From Lingula anatina (Eukaryota > Brachiopoda > Lingulata > Lingulida > Lingulidae): 25,497 nt of DNA. A program made the translations under genes and the position numbers. Of this stretch, positions 1 to 9,800 are shown piece by piece. The stretch's first letter is position 1. Each line of letters begins with the position of its first letter. Where the stretch lies: the NCBI RefSeq assembly GCF_001039355.2, contig NW_019775643.1:245871-271367 (forward strand). The letters are read 5' to 3'. The notes beneath the pieces were generated by a model. That model ran no database searches. It saw nothing but the letters and a program-made list of their open reading frames with translations, and was not told the origin of the DNA.

Positions 1-389
1 AAGTTGAGGTAGGTTATATCTTTTCATACTTAATGAGGTATTATTAAAACTACATAACTTTAATTTAAGAGATATACGGAATATTGCCAGTGTTAAATCA
101 GCTGTGGTTGTCAGTTGATAACAACTCAAAATATTTAAATGGTGCTGACATAGTTGTTTGTACTCATGGCAGCAAACCAAAGGAACTTGTGGAGATGAAA
201 CCATTTACTTGTATTAATGTTTTTTGTAAATATTAATACAATGTTTTTTCTGTTTGGTGTCTGTATATTTAACAGATTTCTTGTCTAGTTTCAACTCAAA
301 ACATCCGACTTTGCCCTCTCGTTCCCCGCTGTATTCTGCACCATTAGATATAAAAACTGGTCTTGAAATCTTTTTTTTTTTTTGTCCAG

Positions 390-518
390 TTTCTGCCGTG
401 AACGAGTGTGCTACAAGCAATGGTGGTTGCGCCCAGGTTTGCACTGATACAGCGGCCTCCTTTACGTGTTCCTGTAACCCTGGGTTTATGCTGGCTGCCA
501 ATGCGATGGATTGTAATG
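390..518 (+). CDS. EGF-like domain exon 1 (partial gene, internal exon)
   Basis: The acceptor is a long T tract ending in TCCAG at 389 and the donor is G|GTAAAT at 518/519; both junctions are phase 1. The 129-nt exon encodes V-S-A-V-N-E-C followed by an NGGCAQVC core and six cysteines. It is two codons longer than its neighbours. The first calcium-ligand Asp seen in the next exons is replaced (AVNEC instead of DxNEC), so calcium binding may be weakened. Confidence 0.85.
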
Positions 519-3500
519 GTAAATACCATGTAAATAAGGCGAACCTAATTAACTCCAAAATTACCCTTTACACGGAATTCCACTTACTGTTTATTTTCTC
601 ATAAATTATCGATGTCAGTCGATAGCTTTTCTTCATCCATGTATAAAGATCAAGGCAAAATGCTTAAGCCAAAAATTATTCCCAACCGGCTAGAGACTGC
701 TGCTATCTGGAAGAAGTGCACGTGTACACCATGCGACTACTCAGCACTGAAATCCAATATCACTACTTTGGACCAGTGTTTTTTATAATGGATACCCTGC
801 AATTCGCTTAATTGTAGGCCCTACAATAGTGCAAAGTTTTAACGCAATGAAATTAAATTTTTGCTGGCGCTTCCGTATCCACTTGAAATGTGTTTAATAA
901 TTTTGCAAAAATAAATAAATAAATAAAAATTAAAATAAATAAATAAAATAAAAATAAATTAACAGACTAATAGGAACACCATAAGGTATGAGCGTTCTGG
1001 CTATAATGGAAGAGAAAGAGGAACTTCTCCTTTCAAATTCAAAACTTGCTTCACAGTACGAAATTATGTTATTTTCAGATAAAAACGAATGTGCCATAAG
1101 CAATGGTGGTTGCGCTCAGGTTTGTACCAACACGGCGGGATCATTTACGTGTTCCTGTAATACCGGGTTCACACTGGCGGCGGATATGATGGGATGTAAT
1201 GGTAAATATACTGCATATGTTAAAAAATCACGTAAAGTATTTAAACATACTCAAAATATTTGATAAAAAGGAGCATTATATCGTATACGCATTCTTTCTT
1301 AAAAAAGTCTTCTTCTGTTAACTCTTTCAGACCATTCAAAATATACTATACAGTTCGAGATTGTGTTATTTTCAGATAATAACGAATGCGCCATAAGCAA
1401 TGGTGGTTGCGCTCAGGTCTGTACAAACACGACAGGATCATTTACATGTTCTTGTAATACCGGGTTTAAACTGGCTGCGGATATGTTGGCATGTGATGGT
1501 AAATATATGTCTTACTTTTATGTGTTTGTTATGGTAAGAAGATGCAAGCAACGTTAATGAATGTTCATTTTAAAAGCGTAGAGTGATATTTGATCAGTTT
1601 AACATGAGAATTCACAGCAGTCCATTGATGTCTCCTCCATCCCAGTGTACTTTCATAGTTCCATTCATAACAAGAAAAAAGGCAACAAAGAATATCAATG
1701 TTCGAGATTCGGCCAAACAAGACCGCTTTTATTATATAACCCCACTATCCTAATCATTTCAACAATAATAACAAAGTAAGAAATTGTTGCTTGTATTAAA
1801 TGTTATGGCCTTAGGGATAAAAAAATATATATATCAAATATTCAATAAGACTCATCATTCAACAAATATGACGAGTATGATGATGTGACGTGTCAGCAAA
1901 AGTTACTATTAACAAACAATTTTGCATATATTTCGTTTGTGGGGTTGCAAAGAGGCTGCTGTGCAGATAAAAATATCATTTTTTATACCTTCAGATGTGA
2001 ATGAATGTACTACAGCTAACGGCGGGTGCGCTCAGATTTGCACGAATACTGTTGGTACTTTCGTGTGTTCTTGTAATCCTGGGTTTGCCCTTGCAGCAGA
2101 CTTGAGGTCTTGTGTTGGTATGCCCATTGCTCACATTGTTCGAGCACAGACTAGCTGTTTTAATGTCAAGATTATTAGTCATTGAGTCGACTGTTAAAAT
2201 GTTTACATTTTAAGTTTTACCGATATAGATTATGTTATGTAGGTTTGTTTCTATTATCTTATACCTGCTAAATGAAAAATATAGTTTTGTACATGAGGAT
2301 GTTTAACAGACCCCTTTTTGTCTTTAAGTTGTCACAGATGTAGATGAATGTTTGAATTCTAATGGAGGTTGTGAACAATTATGCACTAATACAGTAGGAT
2401 CTTTCCTATGTTCCTGTCGGTCCGGCTTCGTGCTTATAAACAGGAGAGCCTGTGCAGGTATGATATATATATATATATATCAGTCAATTTTAACGAACGT
2501 TTGCCTTAGTTTGTAATTGGTTTGAATCAATTTAAAAAATAGAATTGAAACCATTGTCCTTTCAAATGTGCCAAGAAGCCCTAAGGTACTCTTAATTGTG
2601 GAGTTATAAATATTAAATTTTTTTGTTGAGTTGATAGATCTCTTGGTGCATAGCTATCGGTCTGGCGGCTATTAACGCCCCTAGTGAAACGATATGGTAT
2701 GGTAGATTTGCAATAATACAATGAAATAGAAACTAAAGGCTAGGGTAAATGTATGTCCGAACAAATTGTTTCACCTGTTTTTGAATTGAAATTTATCAAA
2801 ACATTATTCATATGGACAAAAATCGTAGAAAGGGAGTTCATGCAAGGGTACATCATAAACAGTTTTTTCGTGTTTTCTTAAGTTATTTGCTATTTCACAG
2901 ATATAAACGAATGTTCTGTGAATAATGGCGGCTGTAGCCAAAGATGTACCAACAATCCCGGATCTTTCAGCTGTTCATGTGACACTGGATTCAGTCTGGA
3001 CTCCAATGGAAGGACATGCTCAGGTAAAAAAAATACAAATTTGGATTTATTCTACATAAGCTCTAAAGTGTTGGAAAGATAAAGAGATGTCTGTAAGTTT
3101 GGCAAAACTCTACATATCATATCGGTTGAAGCTAAAGACATACATAATTTTCAATTTGATTAAAAGATCATTCCAATTAAAACACAAAGACATAATTTAA
3201 TGGTTTAAAGATTTCCATGTGCAACGACACACAGGTATTCGTCTCTTAGGTGACCAAACAATACATTGACTGTTATTAAAAGAAATATTGTCTTACCAAT
3301 TTGTTCGACCTCCTTGGTCTTACTTCTTAATATGGTTATGGGCTTATAATTCAAGCTACTCAGCCACCCAACCCGTGCCTGACTAACAATGGCGGTTGTC
3401 AACAGATTTGTACGAACAATGGAGGCTCAGCCCAGTGTTCATGTAATGCTGGTTTTACCTTGGATAGCAACGGGATGACTTGTACTGGTAGGTTAAAACT

Positions 3501-5562
3501 TACGTTTCTAAAGCCCAATGGTAACTGATTATCGGCTGTCGCAGTAATTATGTGAATTTTGTAATTATTTAGATAGATTTAGAAACTAGAAATCACGTAC
3601 TGTTAAAATATTTGAACTCTGAAGTCTGATTATGGTTTATCACTTCAAACATTAGACCTACTCTCCTGCAGTGCTTCTGGCTTGAATCGCCGTAAAAAGC
3701 GTTTAATTTGTATATATTCAATTGACCCCAAGGCCAACTGTTAACCAACTACCATAGCTCTTACTGGATTAGATAAATTTAAAACTAGCCATTGTATGGA
3801 AATGCAATTTTAAAGATGTAATATCTTATGGTCACTTCAAACGTATCTGTTTTTATGAAAAGAATTACGTTTGATAATTTCCTTTCAGTGGATCAACCAC
3901 CAAATCCTTGTCTAATTGGAAATGGCGGCTGCCAACAGATTTGTATGAACAATGGGGGAACAGCCCTGTGCTCATGTAATGTTGGATTTACCACAAACAA
4001 TAACGGAGTGACTTGTGTTGGTAGGTCGTTATACATGTGCAAGATACGAATTTATTATTCATTATATACCTTTCCTTCCGTGAGCTTCATATATCAGTGT
4101 CAGAATTCATGTAGGCTGCGAAATGTTCCAAAAATGTTCCAAACAAGCGATTTTTGCTTGTATTGGTGCAGTTTATTAAATCAGTATTATAATCTAAGTA
4201 TTTTGATTGAATTATATTGAAACTAAAATAAAAGAATATTTTTCAGCCAATATACCTCCCACAACTGCTCAGCCAGCAACAACCAACCTGTTGCCAAGTA
4301 GCAATCTACCTCCGGCATCAAACACACCTCCGGGAAACAACCAGGCACAAAACCCTTGCCTGATAAACAACGGGGGTTGCCAACAGACATGTAGAAACAA
4401 CGGCGGGATACCGCGGTGCACTTGCCTTGCTGGCTTCTCCCTGAACCCCGATGGGAGAACTTGCACTGGTAATAACATTATATTTCTACATTAAAGTAAC
4501 CCCCTTTTGCGTCGCTACATTTACCTTTATTACATCTTTGATTACATGTAACTTTTCAAACCAAGCAGAAGCTTACTTTTTTACCTTAAATGAGCCAATT
4601 GTTCTGAGCAGTTGAACTGAAGTGGTGAGCATTGTATTAATTGAACCTTTTTGGTTCACGCTAGTGCCAATACTGTTTAAGTAAATGTCATTTGTGTAAA
4701 TGAAAAATAACAGTATTTCTTATCGAATTTTACACATTATTTGGTAAAAGGTATTTAGTTTAAATGAAAATATGCCAGTGCTTCCATGTTCCCATGTTTC
4801 GCACGGTTCGAACATAGTCAGCTCATCATTGAATAATCTAGTTAGACAGCCAGGAAATGGCGTAACCAACTTGAAAGCATTTTTCTGTATCGTTTTATAC
4901 ATAGCATTCATCTTCATAAACTCAAGTCTCGCGGACCAGAACATCTTTGGTGGTTTCCCGCTGAATGGTGTATCTTTTGAGAGCTGTTTAATCATATGTC
5001 TCCTGACCACGAGTTGCGGGGCGCTTTCCTTTGACAACCAAAACGCTTGCGTTCTTCACCCTGTAAACACAGCATGTGGACAGACGTTCCCACAAGCTGG
5101 GACGACACTTTACCGGTTGACCACGTGTCCATCAGCTGATGCAGCACCACTTTCTAACATTGGATTCTTTTTTCAAGTTATAAGAGCACTTTTTGGTGAG
5201 TTAGATATTCTGAATTTTATTAATTTCATTGTTAATTAATTTTCCATTCGAAAATACAACATTCTATACAGTGAAGCGGTCTGTAACCTGCTTGCCTATA
5301 ATTGAAACTTTGATATCACAGTCTAAAGTTTAGTTGAGTCACAAGACAACCAAAATAATTAATCAGTGATTTAGAGAGTGAGACCTTGTCACTGCGCTTT
5401 TTTCAAAGTAAAAAAGTCGTTTATTTACATTTGAGTGAATTTCTCATAAGCACTAATTAAGTGATTTGCCCATCGGCACTTTCATCTAGACTTAATATTT
5501 CGACAACTCCGCTTGTCTGAGTAAATGTAATAGTGATCAGTATTTTATTTACAGGTCTTTAG
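390..5562 (+). CDS. Multi-EGF plus PAN/Apple-like secreted or surface protein (3' part of gene)
   Basis: Eleven exons joined in frame (390-518, 1079-1201, 1376-1498, 1995-2117, 2338-2457, 2901-3023, 3356-3487, 3889-4020, 4247-4468, 4905-5195, 5555-5562) give 508 codons including the stop. All internal junctions are phase 1 with GT-AG borders. Nine EGF-like domains come first, one per exon, then a Pro/Thr/Asn-rich linker before EGF 9, then a six-cysteine PAN/Apple-like module. EGF 1-6 mostly carry the calcium-binding type of start (D-x-N/D-E-C) and the C-x-N-x4-F-x-C hydroxylation consensus; EGF 7-9 have lost both. Such proteins act outside the cell in adhesion or matrix and bind proteins or glycans, but the specific role here is unknown. 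The N-terminus and signal peptide must lie left of the window. The start of the PAN exon is the least certain junction. Introns between EGF exons are about 180-560 bp and hold only low-complexity tracts. Confidence 0.82.
906..960. repeat. (AAAT)n-like low-complexity tract
   Basis: Imperfect TAAA/AAAT units fill this stretch in the intron between the first two EGF exons. Confidence 0.85.
1079..1201 (+). CDS. EGF-like domain exon 2, calcium-binding type
   Basis: The exon is 123 nt, phase 1-1, with acceptor TTATTTTCAG and donor G|GTAAAT. It encodes DKNEC, then [19 protein letters not shown] and six cysteines. The C-x-N-x4-F-x-C pattern fits the Asp/Asn beta-hydroxylation consensus of calcium-binding EGF domains. 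It matches the next exon at 109 of 123 bases by my count. Confidence 0.88.
1376..1498 (+). CDS. EGF-like domain exon 3, calcium-binding type
   Basis: The exon is 123 nt, phase 1-1, and encodes [13 protein letters not shown], then [12 protein letters not shown]. It is a recent tandem copy of the 1079-1201 exon. The 25 intron bases just before both exons are also nearly the same (CAGT-TCGA-ATT-TGTTATTTTCAG pattern), so the duplicated unit included flanking intron. Confidence 0.88.
1995..2117 (+). CDS. EGF-like domain exon 4, calcium-binding type
   Basis: The exon is 123 nt, phase 1-1, with acceptor ATACCTTCAG and donor G|GTATGC. It encodes [13 protein letters not shown] and [12 protein letters not shown] with six cysteines. 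The calcium-binding and hydroxylation consensus residues are intact. Confidence 0.87.
2338..2457 (+). CDS. EGF-like domain exon 5, calcium-binding type
   Basis: This is a 120-nt phase 1-1 exon between GTCACAG and G|GTATGA. It encodes [16 protein letters not shown], then [12 protein letters not shown] and a final cysteine before the donor. It lacks an internal Met, so a simple Met-to-stop scan misses it; the exon pattern of the neighbours reveals it. Confidence 0.85.
2901..3023 (+). CDS. EGF-like domain exon 6, calcium-binding type
   Basis: The exon is 123 nt, phase 1-1, between TATTTCACAG and G|GTAAAA. It encodes [16 protein letters not shown], then [12 protein letters not shown] and a [11 protein letters not shown] tail. 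It is the last domain in the series with an intact DxNEC start. It is also missed by a Met-to-stop scan. Confidence 0.86.
3356..3487 (+). CDS. EGF-like domain exon 7, non-calcium type
   Basis: The exon is 132 nt, phase 1-1, with acceptor AATTCAAG (AAG, weaker than its neighbours) and donor G|GTAGGT. It encodes [17 protein letters not shown] and [12 protein letters not shown] with six cysteines. The calcium-binding DxNE start is replaced by a short Pro-containing linker, and the aromatic residue of the hydroxylation motif is Ala. It pairs most closely with the next exon. Confidence 0.83.
3889..4020 (+). CDS. EGF-like domain exon 8, non-calcium type
   Basis: The exon is 132 nt, phase 1-1, with acceptor TTTCCTTTCAG and donor G|GTAGGT. 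It encodes [17 protein letters not shown] and [12 protein letters not shown] with six cysteines. It has the same length and linker type as the 3356-3487 exon, so the two look like duplicates that diverged from the calcium-binding set. Confidence 0.86.
4247..4468 (+). CDS. Pro/Thr/Asn-rich linker plus EGF-like domain, exon 9
   Basis: The 222-nt phase 1-1 exon starts after ATTTTTCAG and ends at G|GTAATA. About 37 residues rich in Pro, Thr, Asn and Ala (possibly O-glycosylated) precede an EGF domain with [14 protein letters not shown] and [12 protein letters not shown]. It has six cysteines but no calcium-binding start. Base composition is more GC-rich than the surrounding introns. Confidence 0.85.
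4905..5195 (+). CDS. PAN/Apple-like domain exon (start uncertain)
   Basis: The open frame ends at a near-perfect donor (TTTTTG|GTGAGT, 5195/5196), phase 1. The module has six cysteines in the pattern C-x3-C-x5-C-x10-C-x8-C-x16-C, with an ESC-LIIC-TTSC start and a [11 protein letters not shown] middle typical of PAN/Apple folds, which bind proteins or carbohydrates. The acceptor at 4904 (TACATAG) is chosen because it restores phase 1; the frame stays open upstream to 4772, so the true start could differ. The hydrophobic run just before the domain looks like a signal peptide and may instead mark an alternative first exon. Confidence 0.6.
5555..5562 (+). CDS. Last coding exon: two residues and stop
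   Basis: The acceptor TATTTACAG ends at 5554. Joined in phase 1 to the PAN exon it reads Gly (split codon), Leu, TAG. The protein therefore ends ...RALFGL. The rest of this exon is 3' untranslated. Confidence 0.62.
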
Positions 5563-5800
5563 AAACCTTAAGTGTCACCAAATGTTCGCCACGTCCTCCA
5601 GACAGGTACATACAGATGAAGTGTCAAGTAACCCCGCAGTAGTCACATTGAAATGGGAGAGCGCTTGTGTAGACTCTTGAATCTGTTGTAACTTCTGGTA
5701 TGGAGAAAATGCCTCCAACAGAGGTGGATCTTTGATTTCATCAATTTACTGGCATACATGTGCGAACTTTACCCGTTAAATAAATGCAGCCGAAATAACT
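5563..5800 (+). other. 3' UTR of the EGF/PAN gene
   Basis: This stretch follows the TAG stop and contains no long frame. An AATAAA hexamer at 5779-5784 gives a transcript end near 5800. Confidence 0.5.
5779..5784 (+). terminator. AATAAA poly(A) signal of the EGF/PAN gene
   Basis: A canonical plus-strand AATAAA lies 217 nt after the stop codon, with a GT-rich stretch (gatgtgttga) about 18 nt later. Confidence 0.55.
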
Positions 5801-5818
5801 GATGTGTTGAATGTTCCT

Positions 5819-5862
5819 ATTCACCAAGGTTGATTGAAGGATTCACCAAGGTTGATTGAATC
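5819..5862. repeat. 22-bp tandem duplication
   Basis: Two adjacent copies of a 22-bp unit starting ATTCACCAAGG and ending GATTGAA lie just downstream of the EGF gene's poly(A) signal. The copies differ only in the last two bases. Confidence 0.85.
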
Positions 5863-6730
5863 CTATTTTTTCGTATTTAATGCTTACTTACACCTTTCTT
5901 TTGAACAATGAAAATAATCCGTTGAAAGAAATAACACCAACTAATTGTATTTACTCAGCCGTTTACTAGACGGTTATAGCCAAAATATTACAAATTATAA
6001 TCATTTTTGCTATTATACATGTACATATATTGCATTTTACATCATGGTAAAATTCCCCCTGTTACAGTTCACATGGTGCCCATCTTACATTTTAGTGTTT
6101 TGTGCATTTTTAATTGGTATTTTAGGGTACTATAGATAAATAATTTTAAGGGGAAAACATAAAGACGCCAGGAGACAAAAGGACTCAAAACATTTATGTT
6201 CAACGTAAGTTAGTGCCCGGGTGAAGGCATTCATTATTGGGATCAGTAAGAGAAAGCAAGTACAAAATAACGTTTAATGGTGTAGTAAAAGTTAAGACTA
6301 CTGATAACCTATTACTGCAATTAAATTGACGCTTAGTACCACTACTAGTGTATTGAAACCCCACGAGCAGTATTTACAAAAAAAAAAAAAACCAGAGGAA
6401 AAAACACTCTCTGAAAGTTAAATTACCCGATAATGTAGATTCTACATAGAGAATATACTTATCTACTTTGAGCAGTTCTATAATTATGTTTTAGTTTATA
6501 TAAAATAAGGAATAAGGAAAAATAACAAAAGCAGTTCACCGGCGGCTAGAGGTGTGGCAAACCACGCCATAATTACGCACTACCACTACACCATATCTTC
6601 ATAATGTGACTCTTTCTATAGTTTTCCAAGTTGGACTGTCGCCGATGCAATAAACATTTCAGTTAATTAAAAAAAATATATTTCAGTGTCGATTTGCGCC
6701 ATGCATGTAATTACGCTCAGAAAAGGCATA
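5863..6730. other. Convergent intergenic space, no gene seen
   Basis: This lies between the 3' end of the plus-strand EGF gene and the stop of the minus-strand Amt gene. It must hold the Amt 3' UTR. I found no minus-strand AATAAA close to the stop; an ATTAAA variant lies at 6273-6278. An A13 run lies near 6379. Confidence 0.4.
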
Positions 6731-6897
6731 TCAAAATTTGGTGCTTTCCCCTTTCTCCGAAAATGCTTCATTGCTGTAACCATCTGCGTCGCTGTTTTCC
6801 AAGTTAAAGTTAACCTGACTATCTTTCCTAGTCCCGCTTTTATCATCACCCTCTTGCCCTGGCAATACCACAGGAAGGACGAAGGTTTCCAGACCAC
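6731..6897 (-). CDS. Amt exon 12: acidic C-terminal tail
   Basis: The acceptor TTATTTGTAG lies at 6898. Entered in phase 1 the frame stays open for 54 codons to TGA at 6731-6733, with a hydrophilic, Asp/Glu/Ser/Lys-rich sequence (for example [20 protein letters not shown]). This frame has no early Met, while another minus-strand frame here starts with GTG and gives a longer but unrelated-looking peptide. Phase agreement with the donor at 7775 and the tail composition favour this reading. Confidence 0.7.
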
Positions 6898-9800
6898 CTA
6901 CAAATAATGATCACAATTCTCTATTTAGTGCAATTAGATGATACATTTAATTCATTAACAATAGAAGTGCATGCTTATGATTTCTTCGTTTTACTCTAAA
7001 TTATGAGAGATAAGTAGCCCGAAATTATCACGTAATATTTTTTCGGTAAACTTAAAGCTGCTTGTAAATTGTCACGCAAAGGGAAATCTGGTAAAGAACC
7101 ACACCCGGTCTTAAAACGGTCTTAGTACCGCCCGGTCTTAAAAGGCAGTTCACTTGTGAAATGGACAGGCATAGTTATGACAAAGCTGATAGAAGCAGCG
7201 TTATTTTAACAGTCTAAAAAATTAACAACCAATTATTTGATGAAAGTGCACAACATAAGCAGCTGCATATAACGTTTAATGGCTTTATCACCATCATTAT
7301 GTTTTTAACATATCCTACTTATACTTTAAATATTCAGAAATTGAAACTATTACAGGGCTCCATACTTTAAAAATAAATGAATAAGTAAAAGGAAGAGTCT
7401 ATTTATAAAAAAAGATTGGTGAACAGTGATTTGTATTGATGTAAATTTGACTTTGGTCTTCACAGGAATACAGGAAAGCTCGATCAAGACCTGTAAACCT
7501 TCCAGTCAAAATCTAGTTATCACATTTTTATGAATCTGCAGGTATACCTGTTTATGGTATGTAAAGTCATCTGATGAAAATCTAAATACCTATCCCCATC
7601 CTCCCCCCCCCCCCAAAAAAAAAATAAATAAATAAATAAATAAATGAATAAATAAATAAATGAAAATAAAAAAGTAAAGCATGATAATGATAACATCAGA
7701 ATATATGATCAAGTATGTACTTAATCCCACAATCTGCGTTATTGTTCGGTATATATTTCAGATAGAGAGTATACCTGAACTGTTCATCCGGTTTTTCCCT
7801 TTAGCGTTAATGTGGCCAGCGCTCCAGCCGTCTCCCCAGGCCTCAGACGGGTAGGCAGGTTCACCGTGCTTGGGGACATCCAGTCCTGAAAGATACAGTG
7901 CAAACCGTGACTGTGTATTGAATGCCGTCTTGTCTAGTATTACTAAATATTGTTTCTATACTCTTTTAACACATTCAATCGAAAGCTATATACAACCGAA
8001 AAAGTCATACGTTTCAGGGCCAGGGCATAATTTTTTTCATAGTTACCTCAACTGTAAATAGTTTTCAATTAAAAAGAACAGTGAAAAAGACGCTACGATT
8101 TACATAAGTTACTATAACTCACATATTTATGGACTGTATAGTATATAAGTACACACATACAAACATTTAAATACACCGTTATTTTAGAGCAAGTTTACCT
8201 CTAATTTCGAGTTCTTGTTCGACTCTTAACAGCTTAAATGCCTTTAAGGATCCAAAAATGATCGCACTGATGGCTGCTGTCCAGAAAATTATCGCAACAG
8301 CGCCAAGCATATTTACGCCAAAACCCTAAAATATGAAATACATTTGTTGAAATAAAAGTACACCAAGGAGCACGGTGAAGAGCAGTCAGATAATATCCAT
8401 TTACAAGCTACAGAGTTACATAAGTGTTTAACAAATCAGCATCCCGAACCCAAACTTGCTAAGAACGTGAAAACATCACTCGTCTCATCACTTGAACTTA
8501 CCAACCAAGCGTCGGTGTTGCTAGGGTTGTAGATTATCCCGTCTATTTTCAGTATAGGTGCCAGAAGAAGACCACAGAGCCCACCGCCACCGTGTACTGA
8601 AAACAAAGAACGTGTACTTAAATCAGTTAATATAAACAGGCCTTGTGCCAACCATGTTTTGTAGCGCCCCTTCAGCAAAACGTGCTTGTCAAAGACAATG
8701 ATTTTTACGCTGTGGGGACAGCACTGCTGATCAGTGAGCTAATAGTTCGCTCCTAGAAATCTACAGTATATCGCAAAATCGACTTTGCATTGTCGGCTAG
8801 CTTAGTTAAGTAGTCTAGGCTAATAGGTCCAAAAAAATTTGAGGAAACTGATCCTTGGTTTTGTCTATAATTTGTTTGAAATATAAACGTGACGCATTTG
8901 AATTATTTAAACATAACATAACATGTCGGTTTCTACAAGTTGCGTCTAATTTTTTCACAACCGAATACCTGCTACGGCGTCCAAGGGGTCGTCAATTTTC
9001 ATTTTCTCCACACCCCAGCTCCAGAGCAGGTACGTGATGCCGGAGATCAGACCCAACACACAAGCTGCCCACGGCTCCATCACGTTACAGCCAGCGCAAA
9101 CGGCAACCTAGAGACATACTGTGCATTTAGAGCTGAACAATGAGAAATGTAAATACTTTTCACATTATTATTATTATTATTATTAATCAGCTTTGGGAAA
9201 TTAAAAAGAAGTAACACGTGTATCTTATAGTCGACTTCGTCTTGTAGGCTACACCGCAAATAATCATCAGAATCACATATTTAGTAAAAGCGAAGAAAAA
9301 TGATAATTTTAGGAAACCCTTTTTGCATATAATCACCTGTAGTATAATCTATTTCATATAAAAATGTCACTATCTGCTTTTTTTTAAAAAATTGCATCTT
9401 TAAACAATCTAATATAGTTTAGTTCTATTTATCTCCTCTTGATTGTGCCCCCTAATTACCATTCCGGTTAGAGCACCGTTAATCGTGCTCAATAACTTCC
9501 AGTCGTCAGTGCTATGGCGATCACACTGAAAAAAAAACAATTTAATGAACAGAGATGATTTCATACAAATATTTAAATTTCACCTGTAATGAATATCTGC
9601 ATCAGTAAATAGTTTCAACATTAATTGAATGGTGGTTTGTTTTTTCGTTTTTTATATATATATATATATAAATTATTATTCTTACGGCAGAAATTACAAA
9701 ACCAACACATTGACCATACACTTACATAGTATACAGCAGGACCAAATTTTTTAGCCAACAGTGCGGTGAAGGCAGCAAAGCTGGCACTGATTATGGTGTT

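Noticed and set aside
1-389. Possible earlier EGF exon at the left edge (GAG|GTAGGT near 8)
   Set aside because: In phase 1 it contains a stop, and no cysteine pattern is visible.
988-1078. Met-initiated extension upstream of EGF exon 2
   Set aside because: The sequence before 1079 is intron with a good acceptor; the EGF exon pattern shows that coding starts at 1079.
4269-4478. Minus-strand frame opposite EGF exon 9
   Set aside because: It is a shadow of the GC-rich coding exon; no conserved motif.
4720-5037. Minus-strand frame opposite the PAN-like exon
   Set aside because: It overlaps the exon that carries the six-cysteine module and a strong donor; the minus reading has no recognisable domain.
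6667-6897. Minus-strand 76-residue reading beginning with GTG at 6897
   Set aside because: It overlaps Amt exon 12 but in a different phase from the upstream donor. The phase-1 reading with its acidic tail and own stop fits the gene better.
7870-8061. Plus-strand frame near Amt exon 11
   Set aside because: It overlaps the strongly conserved exon on the other strand and matches nothing.
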